Source: Panulirus ornatus (Eukaryota; Arthropoda; Malacostraca; Decapoda; Palinuridae). From it: a stretch of DNA of 64,000 bases. Numbering within the stretch: the first letter of the stretch is position 1; each line of letters begins with the position of its first letter. The stretch lies in contig NC_092251.1 in NCBI RefSeq assembly GCF_036320965.1, forward strand, positions 7,315,001 to 7,379,000. Reading direction: 5' to 3'. The notes under the pieces were generated by a model. The model was not told where the DNA came from and searched no databases. It saw only the letters and a program-made list of their open reading frames with translations. Positions 44,601-51,420 of the stretch are shown piece by piece. The position numbers and the translations under genes were made by a program.

Positions 44601-46676
44601 TCTTCAAAGGATTCAATGTTGCCTTCAGAGGCAAGAAAAGATTTATCAGACCAGGTAGAACCTAAATTGATAAGACCAGAAGAAGAAAGTGTAAAAGTTG
44701 TGATTGAGGGTTTGAAAGAACGCCTTCACTTGAGTCAAGACACAGTAAGTCACTATCAAGATTTATTAGCTAAAGCACATGAAGAGAAACAAAACCTTGC
44801 AGCTAGAAATAAAGATGAATTTATTCGTGTGACTCAAGAACGTGAAGAGGCATTATCAAAGGTCCGGGAGCTTCAGTCCCGGCTTGACTCCATTCCAACT
44901 CGTGATGTATGTTCATCTGCTCTTAGTGAGGCCCAAGCTTCACAAATTCAGAATTTGGAAGAAACCATAAAGGTAATAGAAAAGCAATTAGATGAAACCA
45001 AAAGTCACCTAATTGTTTCAGAGAGAAAAGTAGTACAGTTAGAACGTGACTTGACCATTGCTCGTCGTGAATATTCAGAAGAAAAAGAGCATTTGGAAGT
45101 ATCTAGCCAAGTTCGAGTGCAACAACATCAGCGTGATGTAGATAGACTTTCTGGAGAGATTAATAAGGTACGATGTGAAAGGGATGACCTGCGGAAGGAA
45201 GTAGTCATTCTTAAAGAATCTGCTAGTCGCACACCATCTGCTATTATGCAGACTTTGGTGGAAAAGATGCGGGATCGGCTTATTGAAAAAGAGAAACAAG
45301 TTGCAAAACTTCATCTTGCTGTGCAGGAAATGAAGGAGAAGGAATTGCAGAACCAAAGTAAAAGGGAAGATGTGGACCCAGTCAGTACTGAAAAGGAAGT
45401 ATTTCAAGCCACAAATAGGCTTGCTGAATCAGTTAGGTTAGAGCTTGATAAAGTTACTGCTGAAAAAGATAATCTTGAAAAAAAATTGCATGAGCAAAAT
45501 ATCACTTTAACTACTTTAGGAGAAAAGAGTAATACTGAAATAGAAAAAGCAAATGAAGATTTAAAAAGCCTTAAAGCAGAAAATTTGAAAATTGAAAAGC
45601 AGGTGTTGCAACAGAAAAAAGTTAATAGTACTCTCAAACAGAAGCTTGAAGATTTAGAGGGAAAATCACCTGCAGCAATAGCTAGAGCAATTGAGACCTT
45701 GGAAGAAAAATTAGAAAAAATGGATGCTACTCGAGAAGTACAAGAAAGTAAGACCCGCAAAGCTAGAAACCAAGAACAGGTTGTGAGGTGGGAGGAACGA
45801 AAGAAACTTAAAAGTGTAATTGACAAGTTAAAAGTGAGAGTAAAGGAGCTGGAAACAGAATGTGAAGTGAATAAAAAGAAACTTGAGACTAGTCGAGATC
45901 TTTTAGGCAGGATTGAAAAAGAAAAGTTGTCATTACAGTATAAGTTAAATAATTTGAGTAAAGTGTCCACTGAAAGAATGTGTCGTGTATGTCTGAAAAC
46001 TTTGAACTCAATTGATATGGGGAATGGGACTCTTGAACAAGAAAGATCATCACCAGCACACAGTGGGCAATCAGTCAGTAGGCCAGTGAGGCAGAATAGA
46101 GTTAGTCCCTCCCCAGAAAGGGCTCATATTAAAGCAGAGGGAGGACAATTACAGAGAGATGAGGCAGAGAGTCCTTCAGTACCCAAAATACCACAGTCTG
46201 AAAAAGATGACAGTGAATTAAGGTTTCGTCTTCAGCTGAAGAAAGCTTTAGAAGAGAAGCACAGTCTGGAGTCACGGCTCAAAGGTGCTTTGGAGGAAAT
46301 TGCTGCTCTCAGAAATCGTTTACAACAGAAAGAGGAAGAGGAAGAAAGACTGCTGTCTGAGAGGCGCAGTCCACTGACCCAGAGGGTAAGTGGAGCAGCT
46401 TTGGTGCTTGAGTATGAATCTAGAATAGGTACTTTAGAAGAAGAATTGCGTCAAAAAGCACGCTTACTTGCTCATGTGAAGCAAGTAGTTCGTGAAGCTG
46501 CTGCTCGTGAAGAAGCTCTATTAGAAGATAAGGAAACCCTTCTGCAAAAAGTTACTTTGTTGGAAAGTATATCAGAAGATACTCCTGCTGCACACCTTGT
46601 CCATGAGCTAAGACAGGCAAAACTTACAATCACCAGACAACAAAGACAACTTGATCAGATACAAGGGACCCGTTAG
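23593..46676 (+). CDS. Cep290: CEP290 ortholog, ciliary transition-zone coiled-coil protein (24 joined coding exons)
   Basis: CEP290 is a long coiled-coil protein of the ciliary transition zone, part of the Y-links between axoneme and membrane that gate ciliary entry. The exons, listed separately, sum to 6117 nt (2038 codons plus stop) with every phase matching. Similarity to vertebrate CEP290 runs in order from end to end: the N-terminal DWEYLRG (human INWKEIM), EDAV-like LADAVRELKEV with QVRIRDSQI, LRQQYAGAVPLSQQE (human LRRQFSGALPLAQQE), RDKIINELRI, TLVEKMRDRLIEKEKQ, VVRWEERKKLK and YESRIGTLEEEL. Length compares with 2479 residues in human; the human C-terminal 100 or so residues have no counterpart. 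Almost the whole protein is predicted heptad-rich coiled coil. The start ATG is fixed by an in-frame TGA six bases upstream. In decapods the likely site is sensory-neuron cilia (inference). Confidence 0.93.
24209..24313 (+). CDS. Cep290: Cep290 coding exon 2
   Basis: Residues 29-63. Acceptor TTTTCAG, donor CAG|GTAAGA, phase 0 at both ends. The phrase KIEMLFTLTQAVMMAK aligns with human NVIHLFRITQSLMKMK, a conserved N-terminal block. Confidence 0.92.
24483..24644 (+). CDS. Cep290: Cep290 coding exon 3
   Basis: Residues 64-117. Acceptor TTCTTCAG, donor TAT|GTGAGT. The phrase SAGRGDARREQELQTEIARL resembles human SAGGRDTRFLRNEICQL. Human has roughly 70 further residues before the part matching exon 4; no convincing exon for them is seen in the 563-base intron 3, so they seem to be lost here or unique to vertebrates. 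Confidence 0.9.
25208..25303 (+). CDS. Cep290: Cep290 coding exon 4 (with triplicated donor)
   Basis: Residues 118-149, starting DWSSGWRLKKKEMEEA. The first donor CAG|GTAGAT (25304) keeps phase 0 and joins exon 5 in frame. A 32-bp unit spanning the exon end and donor is repeated three times (25280-25375), so two further identical donors lie 32 and 64 bases downstream; use of either would end the reading frame early. Confidence 0.88.
25280..25375 (+). repeat. Three 32-bp tandem copies spanning a splice donor
   Basis: Three identical 32-bp units, each with CAGCAGTTCATGGATGACTT, ACAG and the donor GTAGATAA. The first carries the real end of Cep290 exon 4. Perfect identity suggests a recent event. 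Confidence 0.97.
25524..25659 (+). CDS. Cep290: Cep290 coding exon 5
   Basis: Residues 150-194 plus one base of 195. Acceptor TTCTCAG, donor GAG|GTAAAA, phase 1. Encodes a heptad-rich stretch around LRSCVTELEDRLAEATEEI. Confidence 0.9.
26080..26400 (-). mobile_element. Decayed LINE reverse transcriptase fragment in Cep290 intron 5
   Basis: Read on the + strand, phrases such as CACCAGAGCTGTGTCA, CATGAACAAATTACACA and TTTACTGGGAACCACTCAC are diverged counterparts of the reverse complement of 63160-63370 of the intact-looking LINE, around its RT motifs B and C. Strongly mutated; limits approximate. Confidence 0.65.
26678..26814 (+). CDS. Cep290: Cep290 coding exon 6
   Basis: Residues 195-240. 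Acceptor ATCACAG, donor AAG|GTAGGT, phase 0. Ends in AVDARVDKLK, matching human AVNAKVEEWK. Confidence 0.9.
27225..27465 (+). mobile_element. Old LINE 3' UTR copy in Cep290 intron 6
   Basis: GTGGGGTGGTGATGGGAATG, AAGGCAGCAAGTATGAA, ACATGTGTA, GGGTGGGTTGGGCCATTC and a mutated tail (GTGCTACCTTGCTGACGC) follow the same order as the copy at 18180-18402. It ends in GATTAAGTAAAATGAATAAA rather than a long (TA)n. Confidence 0.85.
28207..28335 (+). CDS. Cep290: Cep290 coding exon 7
   Basis: Residues 241-283. Acceptor CTAAATAG is pyrimidine-poor but sits exactly at the phase-0 boundary. Donor CAG|GTACAA. VVSHREEELQRIR matches human LSSKDDEIIEYQQ. Confidence 0.88.
28540..28652 (+). CDS. Cep290: Cep290 coding exon 8
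   Basis: Residues 284-320 plus two bases of 321. Acceptor CACAACAG, donor AGT|GTGAGT, phase 2. VKERDTEIACLGEQLAEASR corresponds to human IQERDSQIKMLTEQVEQYTK. Confidence 0.9.
29235..29367 (+). CDS. Cep290: Cep290 coding exon 9
   Basis: Residues 321-365. Acceptor AAATACAG, donor GAT|GTAAGT. Restores phase 0 after exon 8. Gln- and Ala-rich coiled coil. Confidence 0.9.
30468..30658 (+). CDS. Cep290: Cep290 coding exon 10
   Basis: Residues 366-428 plus two bases of 429. Acceptor GTCTCAG, donor TTGAG|GTAAGA, phase 2. One of the best conserved parts: LADAVRELKEVRSQVRIRDS against human LEDAVVEIKNCKNQIKIRDR. Confidence 0.95.
30905..31100 (+). mobile_element. LINE C-terminal fragment of another family, intron 10
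   Basis: One frame reads LEFKNICTPHPKLT, then after a stop LLGKVQKMACKIILGPSCNT. This resembles the LEYACPVWHPGL...LExVQKRACRIILG block at the end of many LINE reverse transcriptases. Stops are present. The family is distinct from the main LINE of the window. Confidence 0.5.
31320..31670 (+). mobile_element. Decayed LINE copy in Cep290 intron 10
   Basis: GGAAATGAAATGTTTGAGGACA, GTGTTAGGTGGGTTGATC and later GAGAGAGCTGATCAGGGTCTGCTGAAATG parallel 63760-63920 of the intact-looking LINE, with about 110 bases of unrelated sequence between the two blocks. A run of nine G lies near 31651. Confidence 0.65.
31918..32062 (+). CDS. Cep290: Cep290 coding exon 11
   Basis: Residues 429-477. Acceptor CTCTGCAG, donor AAG|GTCAGA. 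LREQLKLEPREDIDLPG spans the junction and matches human LRERVGLEPKTMIDLTE. Confidence 0.94.
33144..33228 (+). CDS. Cep290: Cep290 coding exon 12
   Basis: Residues 478-505 plus one base of 506. Acceptor TTTTTCAG, donor CAG|GTTAGT, phase 1. Confidence 0.88.
33959..34082. repeat. 62-bp tandem duplication in Cep290 intron 12
   Basis: Two 62-bp copies containing GAAGCTTAGTTAGATGT and CATCCTTTTACTGAA, differing at a few positions. Confidence 0.93.
34162..34312 (+). CDS. Cep290: Cep290 coding exon 13 (GC donor)
   Basis: Residues 506-555 plus two bases of 556. Acceptor TGTACTAG. The only donor that joins exon 14 in frame is CAG|GCAAGG, a GC-type 5' splice site. No GT near the exon end gives the right phase without a stop. 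Confidence 0.85.
34529..34790 (+). CDS. Cep290: Cep290 coding exon 14
   Basis: Residues 556-643. Acceptor ATTTTTAG, donor CAG|GTAAGC. Contains a low-complexity Ser/Lys/Glu linker, then MEALDELIISLGQLPPSAEE and LKSQVNFL, matching human SLERLVNAIES and LKAQVDQL. Confidence 0.92.
35586..35693 (+). CDS. Cep290: Cep290 coding exon 15
   Basis: Residues 644-679. Acceptor TTTTTAG, donor GTT|GTAAGG, phase 0. Lys/Glu-rich start KKEEEISERE. Confidence 0.9.
36255..36485 (+). mobile_element. SINE-like element sharing the LINE tail, intron 15
   Basis: A block starting CAGGGGATAGGGGAGAAAG, through GTAGTAGAAGGCGACTAAAAG and CAAAGGCTCAGTCCTTTGTT, ends in a CTCTACCTCGCTAATGCGGG tail (36443-36470) and AAATAGTTTG. 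I recognise the block as a short dispersed decapod repeat. It has no coding capacity, and its last 30 bases resemble the tail of the LINE in this window. SINE status is inferred. Confidence 0.65.
36500..36690 (+). mobile_element. Old LINE 3' UTR copy, intron 15
   Basis: GGGTAAAACATGGAATAGTC, CATGTATCTGACAACTAGAG, GGGCCATTTCTTTG and GTCTCGCTAAGATGGGAG parallel the GTAAACCATGGAAAG to tail segment of the copy at 18055-18402, with many substitutions. It lies directly after the SINE-like element. Confidence 0.65.
36796..36954 (+). CDS. Cep290: Cep290 coding exon 16
   Basis: Residues 680-732. Acceptor CTTACAG, donor AAG|GTAGGT. QDKWLSEKKELQKSL matches the human YLSEKETWKTESKTI region. Confidence 0.92.
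37382..37528 (+). CDS. Cep290: Cep290 coding exon 17
   Basis: Residues 733-781. Acceptor TTTTTCAG, donor CAG|GTTTGT, phase 0. Confidence 0.9.
38288..38455 (+). CDS. Cep290: Cep290 coding exon 18
   Basis: Residues 782-837. Acceptor TTCTTCAG, donor ATG|GTGAGT. QLAAITAKYRSLLHAQSLM aligns with human QYNELTAKYRDILQKDNML. Confidence 0.93.
39690..39848 (+). CDS. Cep290: Cep290 coding exon 19
   Basis: Residues 838-890. Acceptor AACTTCAG, donor CAG|GTATTA. Begins QEKNQGLQLAAEKQQLLEEQ, a Gln/Glu-rich coiled coil. Confidence 0.9.
39880..40110 (+). mobile_element. Old LINE 3' end copy, intron 19
   Basis: AAATTGGAACAGTGTGATAT, GATGTGCTGTCATTAGGGTAA, CCAGGGCATATGAAG and a later CTGTTCCTGGTGCT follow the order of 17985-18400 in the better copy. 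It begins about 40 bases after exon 19. Confidence 0.7.
40383..40482 (+). CDS. Cep290: Cep290 coding exon 20
   Basis: Residues 891-923 plus one base of 924. Acceptor ATTACAG, donor AAAA|GTATGT, phase 1. LAAIELRELREKQKAEH matches human ITMLEMKELNERQRAEH closely. Confidence 0.94.
40765..40965 (-). mobile_element. Old LINE 3' UTR copy, intron 20
   Basis: On the + strand CCATTTCCTGTATTAGTGAGG is the mutated reverse complement of the tail. It is followed by GACATGTATAATGCACC, AAAACCAGAG, CCCCACAGACTCTT and TTCAACCCATGGATAGCA, the reverse of the UTR order. It ends about 70 bases before exon 21, close to its acceptor. Confidence 0.7.
41037..41218 (+). CDS. Cep290: Cep290 coding exon 21
   Basis: Residues 924-984. 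Acceptor CTTTTCAG, donor AAG|GTATGT, phase 0. The intron that follows (41219-42797) is one of the longest in the gene. Confidence 0.92.
41219..42797 (+). other. Cep290: Cep290 intron 21, no feature seen
   Basis: 1.58 kb with a pyrimidine-rich middle (42150-42660). It may hold further decayed repeat sequence, but I could not match it to any copy in the window, and no exon is evident. Confidence 0.4.
42798..42963 (+). CDS. Cep290: Cep290 coding exon 22
   Basis: Residues 985-1039 plus one base of 1040. Acceptor TTTGACAG, donor TAG|GTGAGG, phase 1. VEVDQLRQEAQDLAAISNER matches human KEVESLRMQLLDYQAQSDEK. Confidence 0.93.
43529..43739 (+). CDS. Cep290: Cep290 coding exon 23
   Basis: Residues 1040-1109 plus two bases of 1110. 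Acceptor GGTTACAG, donor TAAG|GTTTGC. RARATRLHVIIRDLR runs into exon 24 and matches human NRAKHLRQTIQSLRR. Confidence 0.94.
43889..46676 (+). CDS. Cep290: Cep290 coding exon 24 (2.8-kb terminal coding exon)
   Basis: Residues 1110-2038 and the TAG stop, uninterrupted. Acceptor CTTTTACAG. Human-matching blocks in order (residue numbers approximate): GAVPLSQQE near 1115, STWCTKLEETKLKN near 1190, LPISKQLEQALDLL near 1290, RDKIINELR near 1335, TPSAIMQTLVEKMRDRL near 1555, VVRWEERKKLK near 1740, and YESRIGTLEEEL near 1950. A Ser/Pro-rich linker with a CRVC motif at about 1808 separates the last two. In vertebrates this span is split by many introns. The protein stops soon after HELRQAKLTITRQQRQLDQ, which aligns with human KRELQVLRLANHQLD, so the final human coiled coil is absent. 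Confidence 0.95.
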
Positions 46677-48132
46677 TTTCATAGGGGAAGTGAGGTATAC
46701 ACTTAATCATGTCAAATGTTACCTTATTGAAAAGTATATCAGCGCTTCATTGCATTGTGCTGACTTAAACAGAATTATAATTATGAATAGAAGATTTGAT
46801 AATTATAGCATGATATCTTTCTTTGCTTTTTATAATTAGAACTCTTACAGCAGTGTGAAATGAAGTTTTGTGAAGATATCTCTTTTGTACCCAAATGAGA
46901 ATTTTGCACATACTTTATTTGTAGAGTAAAGAATGAAGGTAACTTACCGAAAAAGAATAAGGGTGTTGTGAGTAGGTGGGGGTAATCCAGTGAGATACCA
47001 GGGTACATCTTAGTAGCATACATTTTCTCACATAGTTCTGTTAGAGACAAAGTGGCCATGTGAAAGCAAGCATTATGAAGATTTCTCTATGATTTTTATT
47101 TGTGACACAAATGAGAGTTTTGCATGTGCTTGCAGAGTAAGAAATAAGCTATCACAATGTAAAAGAATGAGGGTCCTGTGATGTGAAGGATGAAGCAGTC
47201 CAGATATACAGAAGAGGAATTAGTAGGAGGTTAGGGTAGCAGAGGAGTGGATATTTTGTGGCATAGTTGGCCTTACTATTATGTTTCAGCTAGCATGACA
47301 GAACTGGATTGTTTAAAGTGTGTCTTTCAAAGCGCCATAGGTAAAGGACAGTAGATATTGTTGGCAAAAGACTGATTTCCTTGTCACTTTCTATACAGTG
47401 TGACTCATACAAAAGATTTTATATTAGAAAATTGTGTCAAAGTAATGTGAATCTAAGGTTTTTATGGTTAGACTGAGAAAGTTATTTGTGGCTATGCAAA
47501 AGATTAGTAATCTGAACTGTTCTTAATATTGCAATGAAGGTGGATGTCAAATGATTTCAGACTTTGAAAGCAAATTCAAAGGGACATTGCTTGCAGTGTA
47601 GTATGTGACTGCTGACTAGTCATCACTTGGATGATCAAATATAGTTTTATTTTGCGATGATGCGTGTATCATTCTTTATTGATTTCTGTTTGGGGAAATT
47701 GGTTTATATTTGCTTAGTACTGCAGAATTGTAACTTGAGTGAAAAGGTGGTCTTGCAAGACTCATTATAATGTGAATATTTTAGGCATGTTGGAGAATGG
47801 AAATTTTGAATTCACATCTTAGAATGACTTACGATGCAGTTTTATTGCTTGAATAGTGAAGCTTGTAAAATGAGGAACCTTTACAGAACATGATTGTACG
47901 GGCTTTTGTGATTGTGGTATAATTGTTTGCAGCCAGTATTAGGAGTTCATGGTTTAGACTGCAGATAAGGATTATTTTTTAGAGCATTTGGTGAAACCTC
48001 CTTGAAGCTGGACTTGTGGCTGTATGGTGATTTTTAAGAGATCACCAAAAAACTAGAATACATAAAGAGAGCTGAAGAGCTGATTATTCTTCTTAGTGTC
48101 AGTAAGCTGGGTAGGAATGCAGATTTAATAAA
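46677..48132 (+). other. Cep290: Probable Cep290 3' UTR and flank
   Basis: AT-rich sequence after the stop. The first AATAAA hexamer I find downstream is at 48127-48132, which would give a 3' UTR of about 1.45 kb; an alternative non-canonical signal nearer the stop is possible. It contains a diverged direct duplication (46870-47205). Confidence 0.45.
46870..47205. repeat. Diverged direct duplication, offset about 205-210 bp
   Basis: GAAGATATCTCTTTTGTAC..CAAATGAGAATTTTGCA..AGAATAAGGGT is followed about 205-210 bases later by GAAGATTTCTCTATG..CAAATGAGAGTTTTGCA..AGAATGAGGGT. The order is conserved with indels, so it is an old tandem duplication within the probable 3' UTR. Confidence 0.75.
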
Positions 48133-48239
48133 ATCAAACTGTATTCCTGGGAGAAAAAACTACAGACATATTTGATACTTGTCACATGAAGTAACTGATA
48201 GGTGGGATCAGATAGCCTGGAAACCCTCCATACATGTAT

Positions 48240-49735
48240 TATAACTTCAAAAACAGGAGAAGAGGAATGTGTATGGTTGTTATCAGAATGAAAAGAGTGG
48301 ATAGGTGCAGTTTTTGACGAAAAAGACTAAAATTTTCTGGCTCTGATTGAAACAAAGTAAAACTGGATGGAGATAGAATGGCCAAGGTTATGAGAGAACA
48401 AGCAGAAGAGGGGGTTAGTTCTTTTGAAAAGAATTTTGTTGGAGAATGCACAGAAATTTGCTCAGCAATGATGTGGGATGGAATGTATGTAGCTAAGAGA
48501 GGTGGTTGATTGTTAAAATGCTCCAGGTAGGAAGAAAAGTGAAGAAGAAAGAAATGCACTTTGGGTTGAGGTGAGTGATGGTTTTGGCAGTTCTGATGCA
48601 GGGGTGGATGTCAGCAACAAAGGGTATGATTTTATCTTACCTGGGTGTAAATGGAGATGGGGGGGAATGCTTATTGAGTTTTGTGCTGAAGGAATAATAG
48701 TGATTGGAAATACATGGCTGAAGAAGAGGTGCATTCATAAGTATACTTAGTTGAGTGGGGTCAACAGGAGAGTTTTTGTTGGGCATGAACAAGGTAAAAA
48801 TGGGTGGCAGGTGTCGTGTCTGATCATTTACTGGTGGAAGTGAATGTGGACTTTGCGGGTTGTTTCAAGAAAATGAGGAAATGACAGACATGTGAAAGAA
48901 GTGGTGAGAGTGAGCAAGCTTGGAAAGGTGTCCTGTGTTTATAGATATCAGGACAGATTGAGAAAAGAATTGCATATGGTAAGAGTTAATGAAACTAATA
49001 ACTACATACCTGTCTGTATTGAGATCTTACTAAAAAGGTAGGGCTAAAGCATAACTTTGCTTGATTTATACTGTTTCTACTGCCATACATATTCTAGGGG
49101 AGTGGCAGATGAGTGGAAGCGTTCAAGGAAACAGTTCTTAAATGTTTGCTATCCAGAAGGTGGGATGTGGACATATGAAAAGGGTAATTAGAGGTGGAAT
49201 AAGGAAGTAAAATAGCTTGTGAATGTGCATTGACAAAGCAGTGCGAGTGATTGTAAGGAGTGCAATAGAATACAATGAGAGGTCAGGAGAAAGGTATGAG
49301 AGTTGAGAAGAGCAGCTGTGCTGCTAGGAGAGAGAATTAAGAAAACAGAAATATTTTGGAAGGTGGTTGAACTGTGTGAGAGCAGAAAATGTAGAAGCAA
49401 TAAATGATAAAGATGTGAAAAAATTTATAGAGTATTTTGAAAGACTTAAATCTGTGGGATGATGAGGTGGATGCATGTCTTAGATGAGGTAGAATGTGGA
49501 ATGAGAGACTCATGGCGATTGATATAATGAAGGGATGTAGTGAAAATTGGTAGTGTCAGGATTGGATGAGATGACAGTAGAGATTCTCAAGATAGAGGTA
49601 TTCATGTATAATGCTCTTGTATAAAGGCAAGGGTGAAACTGTGTGTGTGGATTATAAAGGTGCCATTCTGTTGATTATGTATGGTAAAGTGTATGGGAAA
49701 GCAGTGACTGAAAGAATGGTTCCAGCTTCTTGAGC
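48240..49735 (+). mobile_element. Decayed LINE with endonuclease and reverse transcriptase remnants
   Basis: Across shifting frames the segment 48640-48850 gives a phrase equivalent to LLEFCAExxxVIGNTWxKKR, then IHKYT, LSGVN and a D-H-Y-like SDH remnant. This is the C-terminal order of an APE-type endonuclease. Near 49620-49720, YKGKGETVCVDYKG and YGKVYGKAVTERM match YKGKGDKSECSNYRG and GKLYGRVLIERV of the LINE at 62 kb. Many stops and frameshifts; limits approximate. It lies just beyond the Cep290 3' end. Confidence 0.7.
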
Positions 49736-50046
49736 CTATTACCTTGAATTTTATTGATTCTTTGCAAGGAACTGGAAAGAAGTCGTGATTCTAGAGAACT
49801 TTCCCTCAAAATGCGTTAATAGTAAATATGTAATCAAGAGACTTTATGTCCACAGAGCATTCTGAAATGTATAATGTTTCCAAAAAAAGTTAACAATCAA
49901 TATATTAACACCATGAAAGCAGGGCTGCTAATGAGTCCATACCAATGGGTATTTTTCAGAATTCTTCCTCCGTGTTGACTTATTATTTCACAAGCAATTG
50001 ATAAGTTACTTTCTTTTATTTATTTCTTTTTTCTTTTTTCTTACAG

Positions 50047-50183
50047 TATGTACATTGAAATACAGAAGTCTGTTCCTGGGATTTGGTGGAAACATCTATG
50101 TAAGGAAAGCATTTCTGTGTTCGCTTCATCTCATAAGTGCGATTAGACCTTCCAAACACGTCACTGAATTTCCTGAGGTCCAG
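50047..50183 (+). CDS. Orphan exon-like segment, gene unknown
   Basis: A long pyrimidine tract and TTCTTACAG acceptor lead into 137 bases open in one frame (CTLKYRSLFLGFGGNIYVRK, then AFLCSLHLISA, ending TEFPEVQ), closed by a strong CAG|GTAAAT donor. I do not recognise the peptide. If real, it accepts phase 1 and ends in phase 0. A GTTAGT at 46672, overlapping the Cep290 stop, has the matching phase, so an alternative Cep290 3' end is conceivable; a separate gene or chance are equally possible. Confidence 0.3.
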
Positions 50184-50250
50184 GTAAATAGTCTCTGAGA
50201 CATGATTTTTTTGACTTACAGATTTTGAATCGATTTAAAGAGTTGTAATT

Positions 50251-50933
50251 GAAAAATGTGTGGAAGTCGAGAACATTATCTCGGAAAGCAAAAATGGGTA
50301 TGTTTGAAGGAATAGTGGTTCCAACAATGTTGTATGGTTGCGAGGCGTGGGCTATGGATAGAGATGTGCACAGGAGGATGGATGTGCTGGAAATGAGATG
50401 TTTGAGGAAAATGTGTGGTGTGAGGTGGTTTGATCGAGTAAGTAACGTAAGGGTAAGAGAGATGTGTGGAAATAAAAAGAGCGTGGTTGAGAGAGCAGAA
50501 GAGGGTGTTTTGAAATGGTTTGGGCACATGGAGAGAATGAGTGAGGAAAGATTGACCAAGAGGATATATGTGTCGGAGGTGGAGGGAACGAGGAGAAGAG
50601 GGAGACCAAATTGGAGGTGGAAAGATGGAGTGAAAAAGATTTTGTGTGATCGGGGCCTGAACATGCAGGAGGGTGAAAGGAGGGCAAGGAATAGAGTGAA
50701 TTGGAGCGATGTGGTATACAGGGGTTGACGTGCTGTCAGTGGATTGAATCAAGGCATGTGAAGCGTCTGGGGTAAACCATGGAAAGCTGTGTAGGTATGT
50801 ATATTTGCGTGTGTGGACGTGTGTATGTACATGTGTATGGGGGGGGGGTTGGGCCATTTCTTTCGTCTGTTTCCTTGCGCTACCTCGCAAACGCGGGAGA
50901 CAGCGAAAAAAAAAAAAAAAAAAAAAAAAAAAA
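50251..50933 (+). mobile_element. Young 5'-truncated LINE copy with poly(A)
   Basis: Begins at GAAAAATGTGTGGAAGTCG, in the RT C-terminal coding region, very similar to 63630-64000. An open frame 50249-50728 encodes MFEGIVVPTMLYGCEAWA, RRRMDVLEMRCLR and LKWFGHMERMSEERLTKRI, and ends at the natural TGA just after GVNRG-like coding. The 3' UTR is shorter than the 18-kb copy: about 230 bases after GGAAAGCTG are missing. It ends with the tail hairpin (50878-50905) and 28 A. No clear target-site duplication was found. Confidence 0.9.
50906..50933 (+). repeat. Poly(A) tail of the LINE copy
   Basis: About 28 A immediately after the tail hairpin. This shows that the + strand is the transcribed strand of the element and that retrotransposition used an mRNA intermediate. 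Confidence 0.92.
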
Positions 50934-51190
50934 TTATGACTGAAATGATTACCACCTTTTAGCATCGGTCAGATGATTATTCGAACCTTATTCCATATCA
51001 ACAACATATATATAGCTGTATTGTAGTCAGGCTTGCCAGCTGCTAAAGTTTTAGTCGAGGCATTTCACTATGTTTCGGAGAACACTGGAGAACACGGGGA
51101 CAACGACGCTTTCATCAAATTTTAAGGCAGGCTATCCATCCATTATCCTAGGTAGATGATAATGGGTGAGGTTGAGAAAATGAAGTGCTG

Positions 51191-51192
<2 letters not shown>

Positions 51193-51241
<49 letters not shown>
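51193..51241. repeat. (CT)n microsatellite
   Basis: About 48 bases of CT dinucleotide. Confidence 0.95.
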
Positions 51242-51244
<3 letters not shown>

Positions 51245-51420
51245 GGTTAGACTTCAGCACTTATATTGCAAATAAGAATTCACTTTTTTTTAGTATGAAG
51301 AACATAAGTTATTGATTTTGATATATTTTGTTAATTTAATAAGCAGTGTTTTAAGCGTTTGAACTTTCTTTGTAAAGCGAAAAGTTTCATAAAACCCAAG
51401 TGTCTCGTATGCATTTTATA

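Noticed and set aside
45404..45970. Minus-strand frame of 188 codons inside Cep290 exon 24
   Set aside because: Antisense to the Lys/Glu-rich coiled coil, giving a Ser/Phe/Leu-rich shadow protein. The + frame has clear homology.
50047..50183. Assignment of the orphan exon to a centrosomal PACT-type domain
   Set aside because: Only a vague KY..L.GG resemblance was noticed. The order of conserved residues does not match, so no function is claimed.
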